Source of the DNA: Allodiplogaster sudhausi
Lineage: Eukaryota; Nematoda; Chromadorea; Rhabditida; Diplogasteridae
Length of the DNA: 64,000 nt
Reading direction: 5' to 3'
NCBI GenBank assembly: GCA_945643635.1
Contig: CALZFC010000021.1
Location: 5,380,001-5,444,000, forward strand
The notes beneath the pieces were generated by a model, which saw nothing but the letters and a program-made list of their open reading frames with translations, had not been told where the DNA came from and ran no database searches. The position numbers and the translations under genes are program-made. The first letter of the stretch is position 1, and each line of letters opens with the position of its first letter. Below, piece after piece: positions 12,661-23,822 of the stretch.

Positions 12661-14585
12661 AAAAACAAAAAAGGTCTATGACAATTGTTTGAACACTTTC
12701 ATTTTTAACCAGTTTTACGCATTTTTATTTTTCAAAAATTCGTTTTTTGGGCACTTCATCTATTTTACGGCCCGGGTGGGCGCAAGCGAATAGTTGAGAA
12801 GAAAGAGGAGAAAAAAATGACACAAGAATTGATTTTATGAAGAAAATCGAAGGATATACATTTTCTCAAATTTTGACTTAAACCTGGAGCACCGGCATTT
12901 TCGCTAAGAGAGAAAAATCTGTATACGTTTTTTTTGACATATGTTTTTGAGACAATCTATAGGTCAGCTTATTGCCCATTCAATTCTCTACAAAAAAGGT
13001 CTCTATAACGATCCTACATTTTACTCTAGAGTTCAGAAAATACAATATCCTGTTTTTCGATCAAAAATTAAATGGATAATAACTATTGAGACCGTATGTA
13101 CGGGCCATATAGAAAACGGGTGGCAACAATGGTGTATATTATTACATAGGTTGAAGAATTCTGTACAACATATCCTCGTTTGATACGATTTGAAAGATAT
13201 ACATTTCCTTTTTTCGAACCATATAGAAAAATTTCCAGTGCCATATCAGCGACCCATGAAGTCGAAAATTCGAGGGTGCATTTTTTGCAACATAAAATAA
13301 TGTTATTTGGTGTTTTTTGATAAGGAAAACGAATAAGAGGCCTATTAATTTCCTAGGCTACCCTTTAATACTGTTTTAATACCCTTATTACAAAGATGGA
13401 TTTCTCAGAATTCGCTCGCGGGATCCTTGATTTGAACACGAATACAAATTGAATTGATTTTGAACTTGCTGACAATTTGAAAAGATATTCACAGGATATA
13501 TTTGCAACTTAAAAAAATTAGCTTTCATGCGTAAAATAAAAAGAACTGTAAGACCACGTATGTATGTAAAGAACAGAGATGAAATCTTCAGAGTTATCCT
13601 TTCTGGTCTCATGTCATTGGTTGAGCTCTCTGTATATATTCGTAGGATTAAAACCGCAAATCCACATCGACGAACTTATCGAGAATTTCAACACTTAACA
13701 CCTTTGATATGTGCACGCACATGCCGGCTTCGAAACGTCTAACGCTCGAGATCAGTCTCTGAAATATTACCCTTCCGCATTTGAAGGTGGTCAGGTTAGT
13801 GTAAGAGAACATATCCCTAAAATCACTTGAGGCTAGTTAGTGAGAAGTTGTTTCATTTAGAAGTAATGTTGTTTGAGTGATTACTCAGACTTAAGAATGC
13901 GACTGAATTAGCTAACTGGAGATACGAGCCGTGATCGTTTCTGTGTTTTAAGAGTATTAAAAAAAATCGATATTGAACTCTAGCCGAGGATGTAAATAGA
14001 TGTCTTATTCGTTTTCCTTATCAAAAATCACCAAATAACATTACTTTGTGTTGCAAAAAATGCACCCTCGAATTTTCGACTTCATGGGTCGCTGATATGG
14101 CACTGGAAATTTTTCTATATTGTTCGAAAAAATTAAATGTATATCCTTCAAATCGTATAAAACGAGGATATGTGGTACAGAATTCTTCAACCTATGTAAT
14201 TATATACACCATTGTTGCCACCCGTTATCTATATGGCCTGTACATACGGTCTCAATAGTTATTATCAAAAATGCGTAAAACTGGTTAAAAATGAAAGTGT
14301 TTAAACAATTGTCATAGACCTTTTTTGTGCACTTTCCAATTGCACATTCACCGAAAAAAAGACATTTGAAAAATATTAAGTTTGAGGAAAGTTATGGTGA
14401 CTTGTACTTTTTCCATACTTTTGCATGCACTATCAAAGAAAATTTTTTAATAACAAATTTGCCCCCGTGATTTTCTTTATAGTACACATGGGTACCCCAC
14501 ATAAAATTTTGGTTAGCAAAATCCGACACTTTCCCCCGGGGCACGCGCCTATGGTGTGCTGCTTGATCCTTACAGAGAGGCTCTC
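12661..14585. mobile_element. GAGAG-family TTAA foldback transposon, copy 2 (left end truncated)
   Basis: The right end reads ...TACAGAGAGGCTCTC at 14571-14585 followed by TTAA (14586-14589), the same terminus as copy 1. Internally 12670-13340 is mirrored by 13999-14345. The matching GAGAG left end is absent; the repeat cluster at 12434-12660 replaces it. No transposase reading frame is present. The left half is related to 32040-32380 and 32816-33200. Confidence 0.7.
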
Positions 14586-15061
14586 TTAATGGCACGTACT
14601 AAAACGGAGAATAAAAAAGTATATACAGTCCCGCCCACGATCTTGGTACCAAGGAGGGGTCGGAGGGGTCGGAGGGGTCCTAAAAAATCGATAATTTCTT
14701 ATCATTTGATAAGAAGTTATCAGTTTTCGCTTATAAAAAATTTCATTTCTTATATTTTTCAATGAAATTTCTCTTGTACCATTATCTACCAACATCCCCA
14801 AATGAGAAAAATAGAGATTGTATCATTGATGACGGAAATAGATATAACAGACCTTATCACGCATGTTCAATAGCTGAGCAGATTCGCCTAAAGATTCTGA
14901 ATCTAGTTATGTAATCAGTTTTCAAAATAAAGTGCCGGTTAACAATATATTTTTGATTGTGTGTACTTTTCATGATTTTCTTCAGAAAGAACAGGGCAGG
15001 GAGGCTTCTCAGGCCGAGGGGGGGCCTATCCCTTTTTTCTCTGCTTGTGCCATTTCGCTAC

Positions 15062-15083
15062 CTCAAACTTGGGTAATTAAACC
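15062..15083 (-). ncRNA. Exact 22-nt SL1 spliced-leader sequence followed by GT
   Basis: The minus strand here is identical over all 22 bases to the nematode SL1 leader (it starts GGTTTAATTACCCAAG and ends TTTGAG) and is followed directly by GTAGCG, so the 5' splice site is in the right place. Two overlapping partial copies of the leader's first half lie just upstream (15084-15107). I do not see a clear Sm-binding site (A-T4/5-G) at the usual distance downstream, so this may be an SL RNA pseudogene or relic and not an expressed SL RNA. It is inside the mariner-type element. Confidence 0.65.
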
Positions 15084-15179
15084 GAATATTCGGTAATTAA
15101 ACCGAATAAATAGACGGATTAATGCAAAACAATTAAAAACAACATGGGTGCGACCACGCGCGGACACCACGGGTACGAC

Positions 15180-15237
15180 CACGCGCGGAAACCACAAAAA
15201 TCCGGTTTAAATCACCTCAAACTTGGGTAATTAAAAC
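15180..15237 (-). ncRNA. Second SL1-like sequence with downstream Sm-like site
   Basis: 15237-15216 on the minus strand matches SL1 with a single change near the 5' end (GTTTTAATT for GGTTTAATT), followed by a GT (GTGATT). About 15 bases downstream is GGATTTTTGTGG, which contains an Sm-like A-T5-G, and then a GC-rich self-complementary segment. The spacing from donor to Sm site is much shorter than in known nematode SL RNAs, so a functional SL RNA is doubtful. It lies 154 bases from the exact copy. Confidence 0.5.
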
Positions 15238-15799
15238 GAAGACGAAAAGGGCGAGCGTTACATTTCTAAGTATCAATGCTAGCTTAGCAACCTAGATTTG
15301 AAGCATCATACCGGTCCAAAATTTTGACAAAGTCCAAGACTATGGGGAATCCTGAAGAAACTCATGCAAAGTATACAGAAGCAAAAATATATTGTTAACC
15401 GGCACATTATTTTGAAAACTTACACAATTAGATTCAGAATCGTTAGGCGAATCTGCTCAGCTAATGAACATGCGTGTTAACGTCTGATTTATCGATTTCC
15501 GTTATAAATGATACAATTATTTGGGGATGTGGGTGGAGACAAAATAAAGGTACAGGAGAAATTTCATTGAAAAATATAAGAAAAGAAGTTTTTTTATAAA
15601 CGAAAACTGATAACTTCTTATCAAGTGATAAGAAATTATCGATTTTTTGAACAGTAACATCCATTCTCTATAAGCAAACTAACGTACCATTTAAAATATT
15701 TTACTCTTTCCTAGGAAAATAGTTATTACCGTGGATGCATTTGGACCCCTCCGACCCCTCCGACCACTCCTTGGTACCAAGATCCTGGGCGGGACTGTA

Positions 15800-16195
15800 T
15801 GTGAAACATGACGAATCAAATCAGCAAACTATATTATCGACTCTCATATTTCCGTATGAGAGTCTGATAAGAAGAAGGAGGTAGAAAAGTACTTACAAAG
15901 AGAGTGAATCCATTACATTCCAACAAGACACTAATGATACCGAATATAAATTCTGAACAAGTTTTTACTACTGAATCTTACTCTTCAATATTAGCTACAA
16001 AAAAAGCAAGAGGGAGCTAATTTAGCATTCCCGCCAGTTTCCCTGTCAGAAAGAGTAAATAAAAAGAAAACGATATTACAAATATTGAAATCTTGTTTTA
16101 GGAAACTTTTTCACGCATTATTATTATTCTCTATGTCATCACATTCTCTTCAATCACTGGGTAATTAATTGACAAGTTCCCTCCCCTCTAACAAT
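15800..16195. other. Intergenic, nothing recognised
   Basis: AT-rich sequence without a supportable exon or repeat boundary. It could be the intron before the exon at 16198. Confidence 0.4.
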
Positions 16196-16197
16196 AA

Positions 16198-16441
16198 GTG
16201 CTCGCCTTGACTCGCGGCGTCACGGCGAGGGAAGCAAACTCAGCGCCGGAAACGGTTTGGCGTCTAGAAGGGCGCCGCCGCCTCGTCCTGGGGCGGACGG
16301 TGGCGCGGGCGTTGAGGGCGCGGGCGGCGGAGCAGCGCCGGATGGGGGGAGGGGCAGCTGGAGCTGGAAGCACGGATACGGCTCGAGCTCCTGTCGCAGC
16401 ACAGCTACGAGCACCAGTTCCACGTTGTAGATTGCTAGATT
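16198..16441 (+). CDS. Possible terminal exon of an unidentified gene, one-base shift in a G-run
   Basis: A strongly GC-rich block in AT-rich surroundings follows an acceptor-like CTAACAATAAG. One frame contains GRRRLVLGRTVARALRARAA and then EQRRM; after the run ATGGGGGGAGGGG the sensible frame changes by one base to QLELEARIRLELLSQHSYEH followed by QFHVVDC and a stop at about 16439-16441. The Arg/Leu/Glu-rich stretch looks helical or coiled-coil. I do not recognise the family. The shift within a homopolymer suggests an assembly indel as much as a mutation. Confidence 0.4.
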
Positions 16442-16659
16442 AATAATTAATTCTAAATGCTAAAAAAATAATTTATTCTATCATTATTAAACTACAAAGT
16501 AAGTTAAGAGATTGAAAAAAAACATATATTATCTACATAGGAAACAAGTCTCTCGTATTGTAATTAAAACAAATAGCAACAACAAAATAGACAAAACTAT
16601 AGATTATAAGATAGAAAAAGTAAATAAAACTTAAACTAACTAAATTGGCACTCCGTGAC

Positions 16660-17109
16660 CTATTTGAGCAACGGAAGGTCACACTCGGAAGAGATGAAGA
16701 TGACCGGAAAGTCCCGTTCAATGCAAGAGCTCAGCTTCTTGGGAGAAGGCGACTGAGGAATAATGTACCACCTGAAACCACATTCTTCGTTCCTAATCTT
16801 ACAATTAGTGTGATCAGATGAGGCGAAAGAGAGGAACGAGATCATTAGAAGGAAGAAAGTGTCCCTGCTTACCATTGCATTCGATAAGGAACTTGATCTC
16901 TTTAACGGAAGGTTCGACAGAGGGCGTAATGCAGAATTCACATTCCTGAACAAGAAGAAAACTTAGTAAGAAGCAAAACAGAAGATAAAATGATTACGAT
17001 GGACGCACCCGAAATACTCTCTGATGCCTGGCACGGAGAATACTCATCTTGAAGCTGAAGCTGAACTGCTTCTCCACTTCGTCGTCGCGCAGGAAGAAGT
17101 CATACGTGT
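16660..17109 (-). CDS. C-terminal tandem-BRCT region, MDC1/PTIP type (partial)
   Basis: Exons are 17109-17009, 16945-16873 and 16771-16660. The first encodes EVEKQFSFSFKMSILRARHQ then RVFR; the second EFCITPSVEPSVKEIKFLIE; the third PSPKKLSSCIERDFPVIFIS and SECDLPLLK before a stop. This is the order seen in the C-terminal BRCT pair of PTIP/MDC1 proteins: an acidic/basic helix ending in a RAR motif, then 'F.ITP...PS..E....IECNGG', then a strand ending ISSE.DL. Such domains bind phosphopeptides at DNA damage sites in the nucleus. The first two exons join in phase, but the last join is off by one base (exon 2 ends in phase 1; exon 3 needs phase 2), and the last helix of the BRCT fold is missing. 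Upstream exons are not visible; a repeat lies at 17225-17500. It may be a pseudogene, or an indel may be present. Confidence 0.55.
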
Positions 17110-17224
17110 CTGTAAGAAGTCGTCGATAACTATTTGAAATCTTCTTTCCTGATAATTATTTTAAAGCTCTTTATATACTATTTAAAAGGTTATTTTTTTC
17201 TCGATAACTAGTTGAAATTTATTA

Positions 17225-17500
17225 TCAACTGCCGCCGTAGTAATGTGTCTCTTTTTGAGGGGTAATCCTCAGGATGTTACCTATGAGGATAATCTGTCTG
17301 AATCTCTGGCATGAGCATGCTCTCTCGTACTCTCTAGCATGCCACCATTGTTTACCCTCATGGGTAATGGCATGGAAAAGGCTGTGGGGTAATGTTTGAG
17401 TAACGAGGACAGACCGAGAGAGCATGCAATTCTTGGAGACGAGGTTAACCTCATGTGTAAAATGGTTATGCCAATACGCATTGGCATAACCGTTTTTACC
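17225..17500. repeat. Repeat-like block with a 12-bp perfect hairpin
   Basis: The block has several short self-complementary motifs built on GGGTAATG and ATGCCA. The clearest is GGTTATGCCAAT (17464-17475), loop ACGC, then ATTGGCATAACC (17480-17491). It separates the BRCT fragment (-) from the Myb/SANT-like gene (+). Confidence 0.4.
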
Positions 17501-17687
17501 TTTCATCGTCCAGCTCCAAATTACGAATATAGTATTTGTGGTAAAAGTAACGGCGTACTGTCCGGAACCATGAAAGATTCACTCTAAATTAGCATTTGAA
17601 TTGTGATCGTAATATAATTGCATTATGAGTATGTTTATTGCCGTTTATAGTTAAATTATATGCCTTATTGTTGCAGCAACGGTTTCG

Positions 17688-18663
17688 ATGGATGAATCTA
17701 AGAAGAAGAAGAAGGAAAGCTTCTTGGCAGAGATGTCCGACTACCTGATTCTCGACATTTTCGAGAACAGATCGAGATGCGAACGCGAACCGACGGCGCA
17801 ATCTGTTCTGGGAACGACTCTGCAACCGCTTCATACTCAAGTTCCGGACGATCACAACGGCGAAGGCTATCAAGGACCACTTCAAGTATCGCAAGTCTTC
17901 CTTAAAGAAGAACATAGCGAAGTGGAATAGGTTAACTTATTCATCAGCATTCTTTTTTCATTTGGTGTATGCAACAGTTCTCCATTATTTCTGGCTTTTG
18001 TTAGATACTTGACGCAAACCGGTGGCGGAGTTGACCGCGAAGCGGAGAAGCTTCGCGGTCCACTGACCGAACAGATGGGCCTCTCCGACTACTTGCTGTC
18101 AAGGATGTTTGCATCTTCCGAGGGCTTTAACGGTGTCGGGCCGTCATCTCTGGAGACGGGAACGGTTTGATTTATTGTGTTTTAAACTACATGGAATGCA
18201 CTATGAACTTTCATGCTCCAGTAATTATGCATTAAGTGTTGTTTATCTCAGAATGCCACTCGGCGTGCGCGACTCAGTCAAGGAAGCAGCAGTTCGTCGA
18301 GTGGCCTTAACAACCAGGTACATTCAGTTTTCAAACCTACTCGAATATACTTTAGTTTCGAGTTGTTTTTATTTCTAGGTAAAAGTCGAAAATTGTCTGC
18401 CCATTCGAACTGGAAGGAGCAGCGAGGAGTGCAGCGAAGTTTTTTCCTTCAACACAAGAAACGAGGTTGTTTTGTTTAAATTTATAGGTTGAGATATTAT
18501 TATTGGCGAATGTTTCTGTGCTTCCTGATATGTTTTCTTGTTAGCATAGATCTTCAACAAGATTCAAGTATGTAATTTCGCATTCTTTAAGGACCAGCGA
18601 GATGTAAGTGATGGCGAAGAAGTTCAAGTTTTAAGCAGCAAGGTGCGCAAGCGGCAATTTTAA
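17688..18663 (+). CDS. Myb/SANT-like DNA-binding protein, one-base frameshift in exon 1
   Basis: Proposed exons are 17688-17930, 18005-18164, 18252-18317, 18379-18465, 18545-18603 and 18636-18663. All joins keep phase. Exon 1 starts MDESKKKKKESFLAEMSDYL and the domain continues, after a one-base shift near 17771, with RRNLFWERLCNRFILKFRTI then TTAKAIKDHFKYRKSSLKKN. Exon 2 begins YLTQTGGGVD. The arrangement of an aromatic W before a basic helix, then 'K.R...LKK...K' and a TGGG tail, is that of Myb/SANT-like DNA-binding adaptor domains. It would bind DNA in the nucleus. The rest is Ser-rich and low in recognisable motifs. The last intron (32 bp) is suspiciously short, so the 3' end is uncertain. 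The frameshift could be an assembly error. Confidence 0.5.
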
Positions 18664-18719
18664 AAATTTTTTCAATTTTAAAATTTCGCAATTTTTTTCT
18701 GACTATTGTTGTTGCGTCT

Positions 18720-18812
18720 CTCCCTCTGTCTCCATATCTCTCTCTCTCTCTTTCTCTGTCGCTCTCTCTCTCTCTTTCTTTCTCTGTCGCTCTCTCTCTC
18801 TCTCTCTCTGTC
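18720..18812. repeat. (TC)n microsatellite
   Basis: Repeated TC runs with CTGTCGCTC interruptions. Confidence 0.9.
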
Positions 18813-18829
18813 TCGTGTAAGCTTTTAAA

Positions 18830-19002
18830 TCCCCCTCGCAGCTTACTCGATCCAGCAGCCGCTCTGCTAGGCGGTAGCTGACATCTCGGATGCTCGAGAT
18901 CGTAGCGCATCTGGCCGACGTAGATGTCAGGCAGCCACTGATACGTCACGACGGGCCAATTCACGAGCACGATCCACCATCTCGCATGGTCGAAAATCAT
19001 TA
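18830..19002 (-). CDS. Unidentified exon-like segment beside a MITE
   Basis: The minus strand from about 19002 encodes MLMIFDHARWWIVLVNWPVV then TYQWLPDIYVGQMRYDLEHP, a Trp-rich, protein-like sequence with GC composition above its surroundings. It ends in a (GA)n tract (on this strand), where a donor could be GTAAGC-free, so the 3' boundary is unclear. The 5' side abuts the TTAA of the MITE at 19011-19436 and no acceptor AG is visible, so the insertion may have displaced it. It could be a further exon of the gene at 19540-21710. Confidence 0.35.
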
Positions 19003-19010
19003 GCATTTAA

Positions 19011-19436
19011 AGGAGACCATAAGGGAAAAACTCCTACCACGATGTCCCTGACAGATTGGCAAAAAAGTACGATGTGAAGAATCCACAGAAATGATGCTGC
19101 TGCCCCTTGCATCTCCCCACAGAAACTAGTTGCTTGAACAACTGGCAGGTGTGAGCACGTGTTAAGCAAAATCCGGCCAATGTAGGTTGCGCGCCCCATA
19201 TGTATAAATTTTGTGCAGGATTCGAAGACCCCATCGGCCGCAGTGTTGCTCTACCAAATTTTTTGAAAATGGCGGGAAAATAAAATATTCCCGAATTCAA
19301 AGTAAAGAATCCTGTTAATTTCCTCAGGGCAGAGGGGTTTTTGTGATTTCGGGACACTTGCAATCGAAGTTTCTAGCTCAACCTGACTAAATAATGCGAA
19401 AAAAACAATACACTATTTATTAGCCTCGGACCTCCT
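19011..19436 (-). mobile_element. AGGAG-family TTAA MITE, copy 1 (426 bp)
   Basis: It is flanked by TTAA at 19007-19010 and 19437-19440. The ends are AGGAGACC (left) and, in reverse complement, AGGAGGTCCGAGG (right). It is a close relative of 32387-32815 in inverted orientation. The 109-residue open frame within it (19034-19363) is shared with that copy as part of the repeat, not as a gene. Confidence 0.85.
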
Positions 19437-19539
19437 TTAAACTCCAATTTATTATTTTTTTTTTTACAAAATAAATGATCAATTATATTGAGCCAAAAAA
19501 GTAAAAAAAAAATGAAAGAATATACGTACCCTTTCGCAA

Positions 19540-21710
19540 CCAGAACGTGCAGCGCGACGCAGGGCGCAACCTTGGTGCCGATGGCCTCGAGCATGTATCT
19601 CACGGCTCTCCGCTCGCCTCGTCAAAGCGGCCATCGCAACGACGCGGTCCGCGTGGCCACGAAGCACTTCGAGCTGACAATAAGATACTATGAAACAGCA
19701 AAGACTATAGCTGTAATTAAAAAACTAATCACTGAAACAATAGCCAATGTCATATCATAAATAAATAAAAATAAAAAAATACATTAAAATCGACTACGTT
19801 CTGCAATTTGTTATACCCACCAGCAGGACGGTATTTCGAATCAGGGTCCATTGAATGACCAATTCGTGAGCAACAAAAAGAAACATGCTAAAAATCCATA
19901 TGAGTTTCTTTTTATGAATTTACAGTGTGAGAGAGAGAAAGATACTATACCGGAGCTGTGGACGGTAAATGTGCGTGTCTGGTCGGCACGTCGAGACGGC
20001 GACGCTCTACGCAGTCAATGAGCCCAGAGTCACGACGCGTTTGCGATCCTTCACTGCCTTGAGAAAAGAGTGTCTTATATTTTTTTTTATTTTTTTTTTA
20101 TCCCAATGAATATAAAAACATTTTAAATCGTTGTACAAAAGAAACCCTTTAAAAGCACCAGAGAGAAGGAGAAACATAAATTTAGAAAAAAATAACGAAC
20201 CGAAAGTACCCATTCCGTCATCATTCGCTCTCGATGGCCAAAGAGATGAGAGACCACGACATGAGTCATGACCTAGAAAACATTCACGAAATAATTTGAA
20301 ATTTCTTCAGGGTTCCTTTTTTAATTGATATACACTAACAAAATGCCCTCCAGGTTCTATTTGTAAAGCGCTAATTTTACTAACAGGCCAGGGATGAGTG
20401 TTTCTATAGGAAATGTGTAAAATTGTGCAAAACGTGTAAAGAACCGACATTTCTCTTGCTCTCATAAGTCTTGGCAGCAACGTCGACGTCGCCTCCGAGC
20501 AGTTTGACCAGAGCCAGTAGTTGAGGAAATTCGGTCTGCAAAACAGCGAGTGTTGGTCATCTTTCAAAAGGAACCGAATAAAATTTTGAAATCTTGTCTT
20601 TTGAAAAAAAACACTACTTTATATTTCTCCACAATCAAACTAACCCATTCCGTCGAGAATCGATCCCAGTCTAGAATGTGACACAGCCGATTAGGCACAT
20701 CTCAAGCTTCACTGCAAGGAGATTAAAGTAGATGGATAAAAAATGGCGCGATTTAAATTTTCTTTATACTTTCTTTAAAATATTATTTAACTAATGATAG
20801 GACAAGCCTTCGGAGTCACAAACCTTGCTGCAGGCTCGGGTCTCGCATGTAGAACTGAGGCGGGGGCACGGAAGCGATCCGCATGCCCCCGGGCGTCCCG
20901 GGGGTGGCTGGGTGCGGCGTGAGGGGCTGCGCCTGCGACGGCCCAAATTGCTGCTGGACACCGGCCACGCATAATTCGATCATTTTTCATCAATTTTCCT
21001 GTCAGGGGGTGAAGTCCTCTGTATGAAAGATGAGCAATAATGTACCTGAAAGCGCATTCGTTGTCAATGTTTTGAACTCCGTGTACTTATCCTTGTTCTT
21101 CTTTTCCGATTCAGCCACTAAAATCTACTCTTATTCTTTCTAATTTTGGCCGTCATCTCGGGAAGACCAATTACGGAGCGCCGCTTCAAAGTGACATTCT
21201 CTTACCTCATAGGCATAAAGGATGAGGAAGTGAGATATGGGGAGGAGTATACATAAATGGAAAGAGCAATGGGATCGGGAGGAAGACAATGGGAGCGAGA
21301 GAGAGAGAGAGAGAGAGAGAGAGTGAGAGAGAGAGTGAGAGAGAAAAAACATAGAAGAAAAGGAAGAGAGAGCAAGAAAAAGGAGAAATGACAAATGAAG
21401 AAGAGAGTGAGAGAGAACGGAAGAAAGAGATGCCAACTGCTTCTACATACATATATTCATTCATCTGGCAAGAAAGGGTGGTAGCATTCGAGATAATAGA
21501 AAGACACTAATAACGGAATCATGACTGGCTGAGAACCATAAGAAAAAGTCGACCATCTGCCTTTGATAAGCAGCAAATATTACCCTGACAGAACACAAGG
21601 AAGTTGCTGCTAAGCAAAAGCCCAAACGTGATTCACTTTTCCTTTAAAGGTATCTTTGACTCGCCAATACTGATTGCTCACCATTGCTAATCTGCCTGGG
21701 CATGATGATG
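19540..21710 (-). CDS. Unidentified multi-exon gene
   Basis: Proposed exons (minus): about 21710-21682 (MPRQISN, donor GTGAGC), 21117-21046 (AESEKKNKDKYTEFKTLTTN), about 20980-20824 (QQQFGPSQAQPLTPHPATPG and PPPQFYMRDPSLQQ), 20700-20645 (VPNRLCHILDWDRFSTEW), 20535-20445 (TEFPQLLALVKLLGGDVDVA then AKTYESK), 20057-19951 (DSGLIDCVERRRLDVPTRHA), 19887-19821 and 19673 to about 19540. The joins from the Gln/Pro-rich exon through 19951 agree in phase, which is strong support for one transcript. The exact start of the Gln/Pro-rich exon is unresolved, because its frame does not match the phase of the preceding exon. In the last exon two frames look plausible (RYMLEAIGTKVAPCVALHVL in one), so a shift may exist. 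I do not recognise the protein; a large nuclear adaptor would fit the low-complexity linker, but that is a guess. Confidence 0.5.
21290..21430. repeat. (GA)n microsatellite
   Basis: Near-pure GA at 21297-21342, then GA-rich sequence to about 21430. Confidence 0.9.
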
Positions 21711-21739
21711 GCTTGTGGCGCGCGGCGTGACATAAGGAG

Positions 21740-22549
21740 AGACTTCATTAATACTTCCTAAAGTATATTCCTACAGTATGTGTTATGAAAGGAAAAAAAT
21801 ATTCATAAGAGAAGCGGCCACCTTTGCTTGGTACGGCAACCGAGACAAATTATCCACATATGGATAGGCGAATATTACAGAAATGTAAATCCCTTCATAT
21901 ATGTAATTGCAAGAAGCCATATGGCGCACTTGTACCCGCACCTGTACAAGTACCTTGACTCAAGGACCATGACCCAGGAGATAAAAAAGTACTCTCTGCT
22001 TACTCTCTCTCTCTCTCCCTTTCCCTCTCGTTTGCCTTTCTTTCTATCACTCCTCCTTTCTGCCTCTCTCTATCTAAGTCTCTCTCTTTCTCTCTCTGTA
22101 ATATATGAACATATCGCCGCAGAGAGCAATTATATTCGCAAGCCCATGCGTTCGAATGTTTTTTTTAGCGTTTTGTCGCCCCCGTCGAATGGCCTAATAA
22201 TTATTTCCCGCGAAAAGACAAGATTGATCAAAGCTGGCTGTCGCTCTTAAGATTCCGAGGAACTGGAGAAAACAGAAAACAGTGGTTCCTGAACACATCT
22301 TCGGGATATCTGATGGAAACACTTGAAAACGAGTAATTTCCAAGTTACATCTTGTAATTCTTATAAATTCACATGATATATGTATTTATTAACGCTTTTG
22401 AATGCCAAGAGACTTATTCCTTTTGGGATTCATGCAAGAGATTCAAAGGAATTTGGAATTTCCAGACTGCCGCCTTTAATAGACATCGGATTTGCCTCAC
22501 ACTTGGTAAAGAGAAATTGAGAGAGTGAGCGATACATGGACAGAGAGAG

Positions 22550-22589
<40 letters not shown>

Positions 22590-23453
22590 GAGGGTGAGGA
22601 GTGAGAGAGGGGCTCGAAGAAAGAAAGAAGTAGAGAATGTGAGAATGTGACCGAGAAGAGAGTACTAAAGTAGCTAGCGTTTCCCATGATTCCTTGACCG
22701 GCGCCAGAATGAATTCTGCTGCAGAATGAATTCAATTCATTCGAATCAAAAAATAAAAATTACCATTGATTCTAATTAATATACGCTTAATGAACTCTTC
22801 CTCCGCAAGTTTGGTAGAATTCATGATAATTAAAATCTGCTGATGAAGGAGGTGATTTTAAGACAAATGAGAAGTCGTTATCATTTATCGTTGCAGTGCA
22901 CGATCTTATGTTCAAGGCCTGGGTTGGAATGCATTCAACATCAGTTTATGCTTTTATAACCGGGGCTTTCATTAAAAAATTTTTAAAATCAACTCGATAA
23001 CAAAGATAAATTAAATTTGGAGCCAAATTTACCTTCAGCCGTATTTATTTATAGCTCACCCCGATGTTTTACACAGAAATTGCTGGCAGTCAGCGTACCA
23101 GAAAATAAGAGAAGAGACATGTGGTTTTGGTATATTATATGGCAATGTTTCGATATTGTGAAAAACGATTACAATCAATAATAAAATAGACAGGTGAAAA
23201 TGTACTAAACCAATAATGTCTGAAACAATCGCAATATTTTCAACTATTTTAGATGTCACTTGTTCTTTCCCTCCTTCTCTCTCGTCAACGCTCTCTCAAA
23301 TTCGCATACACTCTCGGCGAGCCTCGAGGGAGGGGAGATCAAGCAGTATCAATGTAGCGGGTGCTGCTGGAGGGTGCCATGCTCAGTGAGGAATGACAGG
23401 AGGGACTACAAGAAAGGAGATTACATGGGGGGAAGAGAGATCGAGGGGGAGAG

Positions 23454-23497
<44 letters not shown>

Positions 23498-23779
23498 AAT
23501 GCGTAAACGAGCATGGAGTAGATGGAAAAGGCGCGAAGGAAGTCGTAACCTCTTCCTACCCTTCCTCGCTCACACTCTTCTTTTCCTCTCGTTACATTCT
23601 TCATTTCTCTATCTCTCTCTCTCTCTCTCTCTCGATCTCTGTATCTCTCTCTCTCTCTGCATCCTTCTCCTTTCTTATACGTCCTCACACCTCTAACCTC
23701 GCTTCGCTGAATACATGTGCGTCCGGTCAGAAATGAGAGTTTTATATCCCAGCCATCCTTTATTCAAGGGAGAGATGGG

Positions 23780-23822
<43 letters not shown>

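Larger units (their letters stand above)
14626..15797. mobile_element. TA-flanked mariner-type non-autonomous element with terminal inverted repeats
   Basis: The ends read CAGTCCCGCCCA from the left and, in reverse complement, CAGTCCCGCCCA from the right. They are flanked by TA on both sides (14624-14625 and 15798-15799), the target duplication of Tc1/mariner elements. The inverted arms continue for over 150 bp, including GGTACCAAGGAG and a run of GGAGGGGTC repeats on the left. No transposase frame is seen. The interior (about 15000-15240) carries two spliced-leader sequences annotated separately. Confidence 0.75.

Noticed and set aside
17464..17497. Hairpin followed by a T-run as a bacterial-type terminator
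   Set aside because: The sequence is eukaryotic; the form is coincidental.
19034..19363. 109-residue frame shared with 32460-32792 as a conserved gene
   Set aside because: Both lie wholly within TTAA-flanked MITE copies; the similarity is repeat homology and the frames diverge with shifts.
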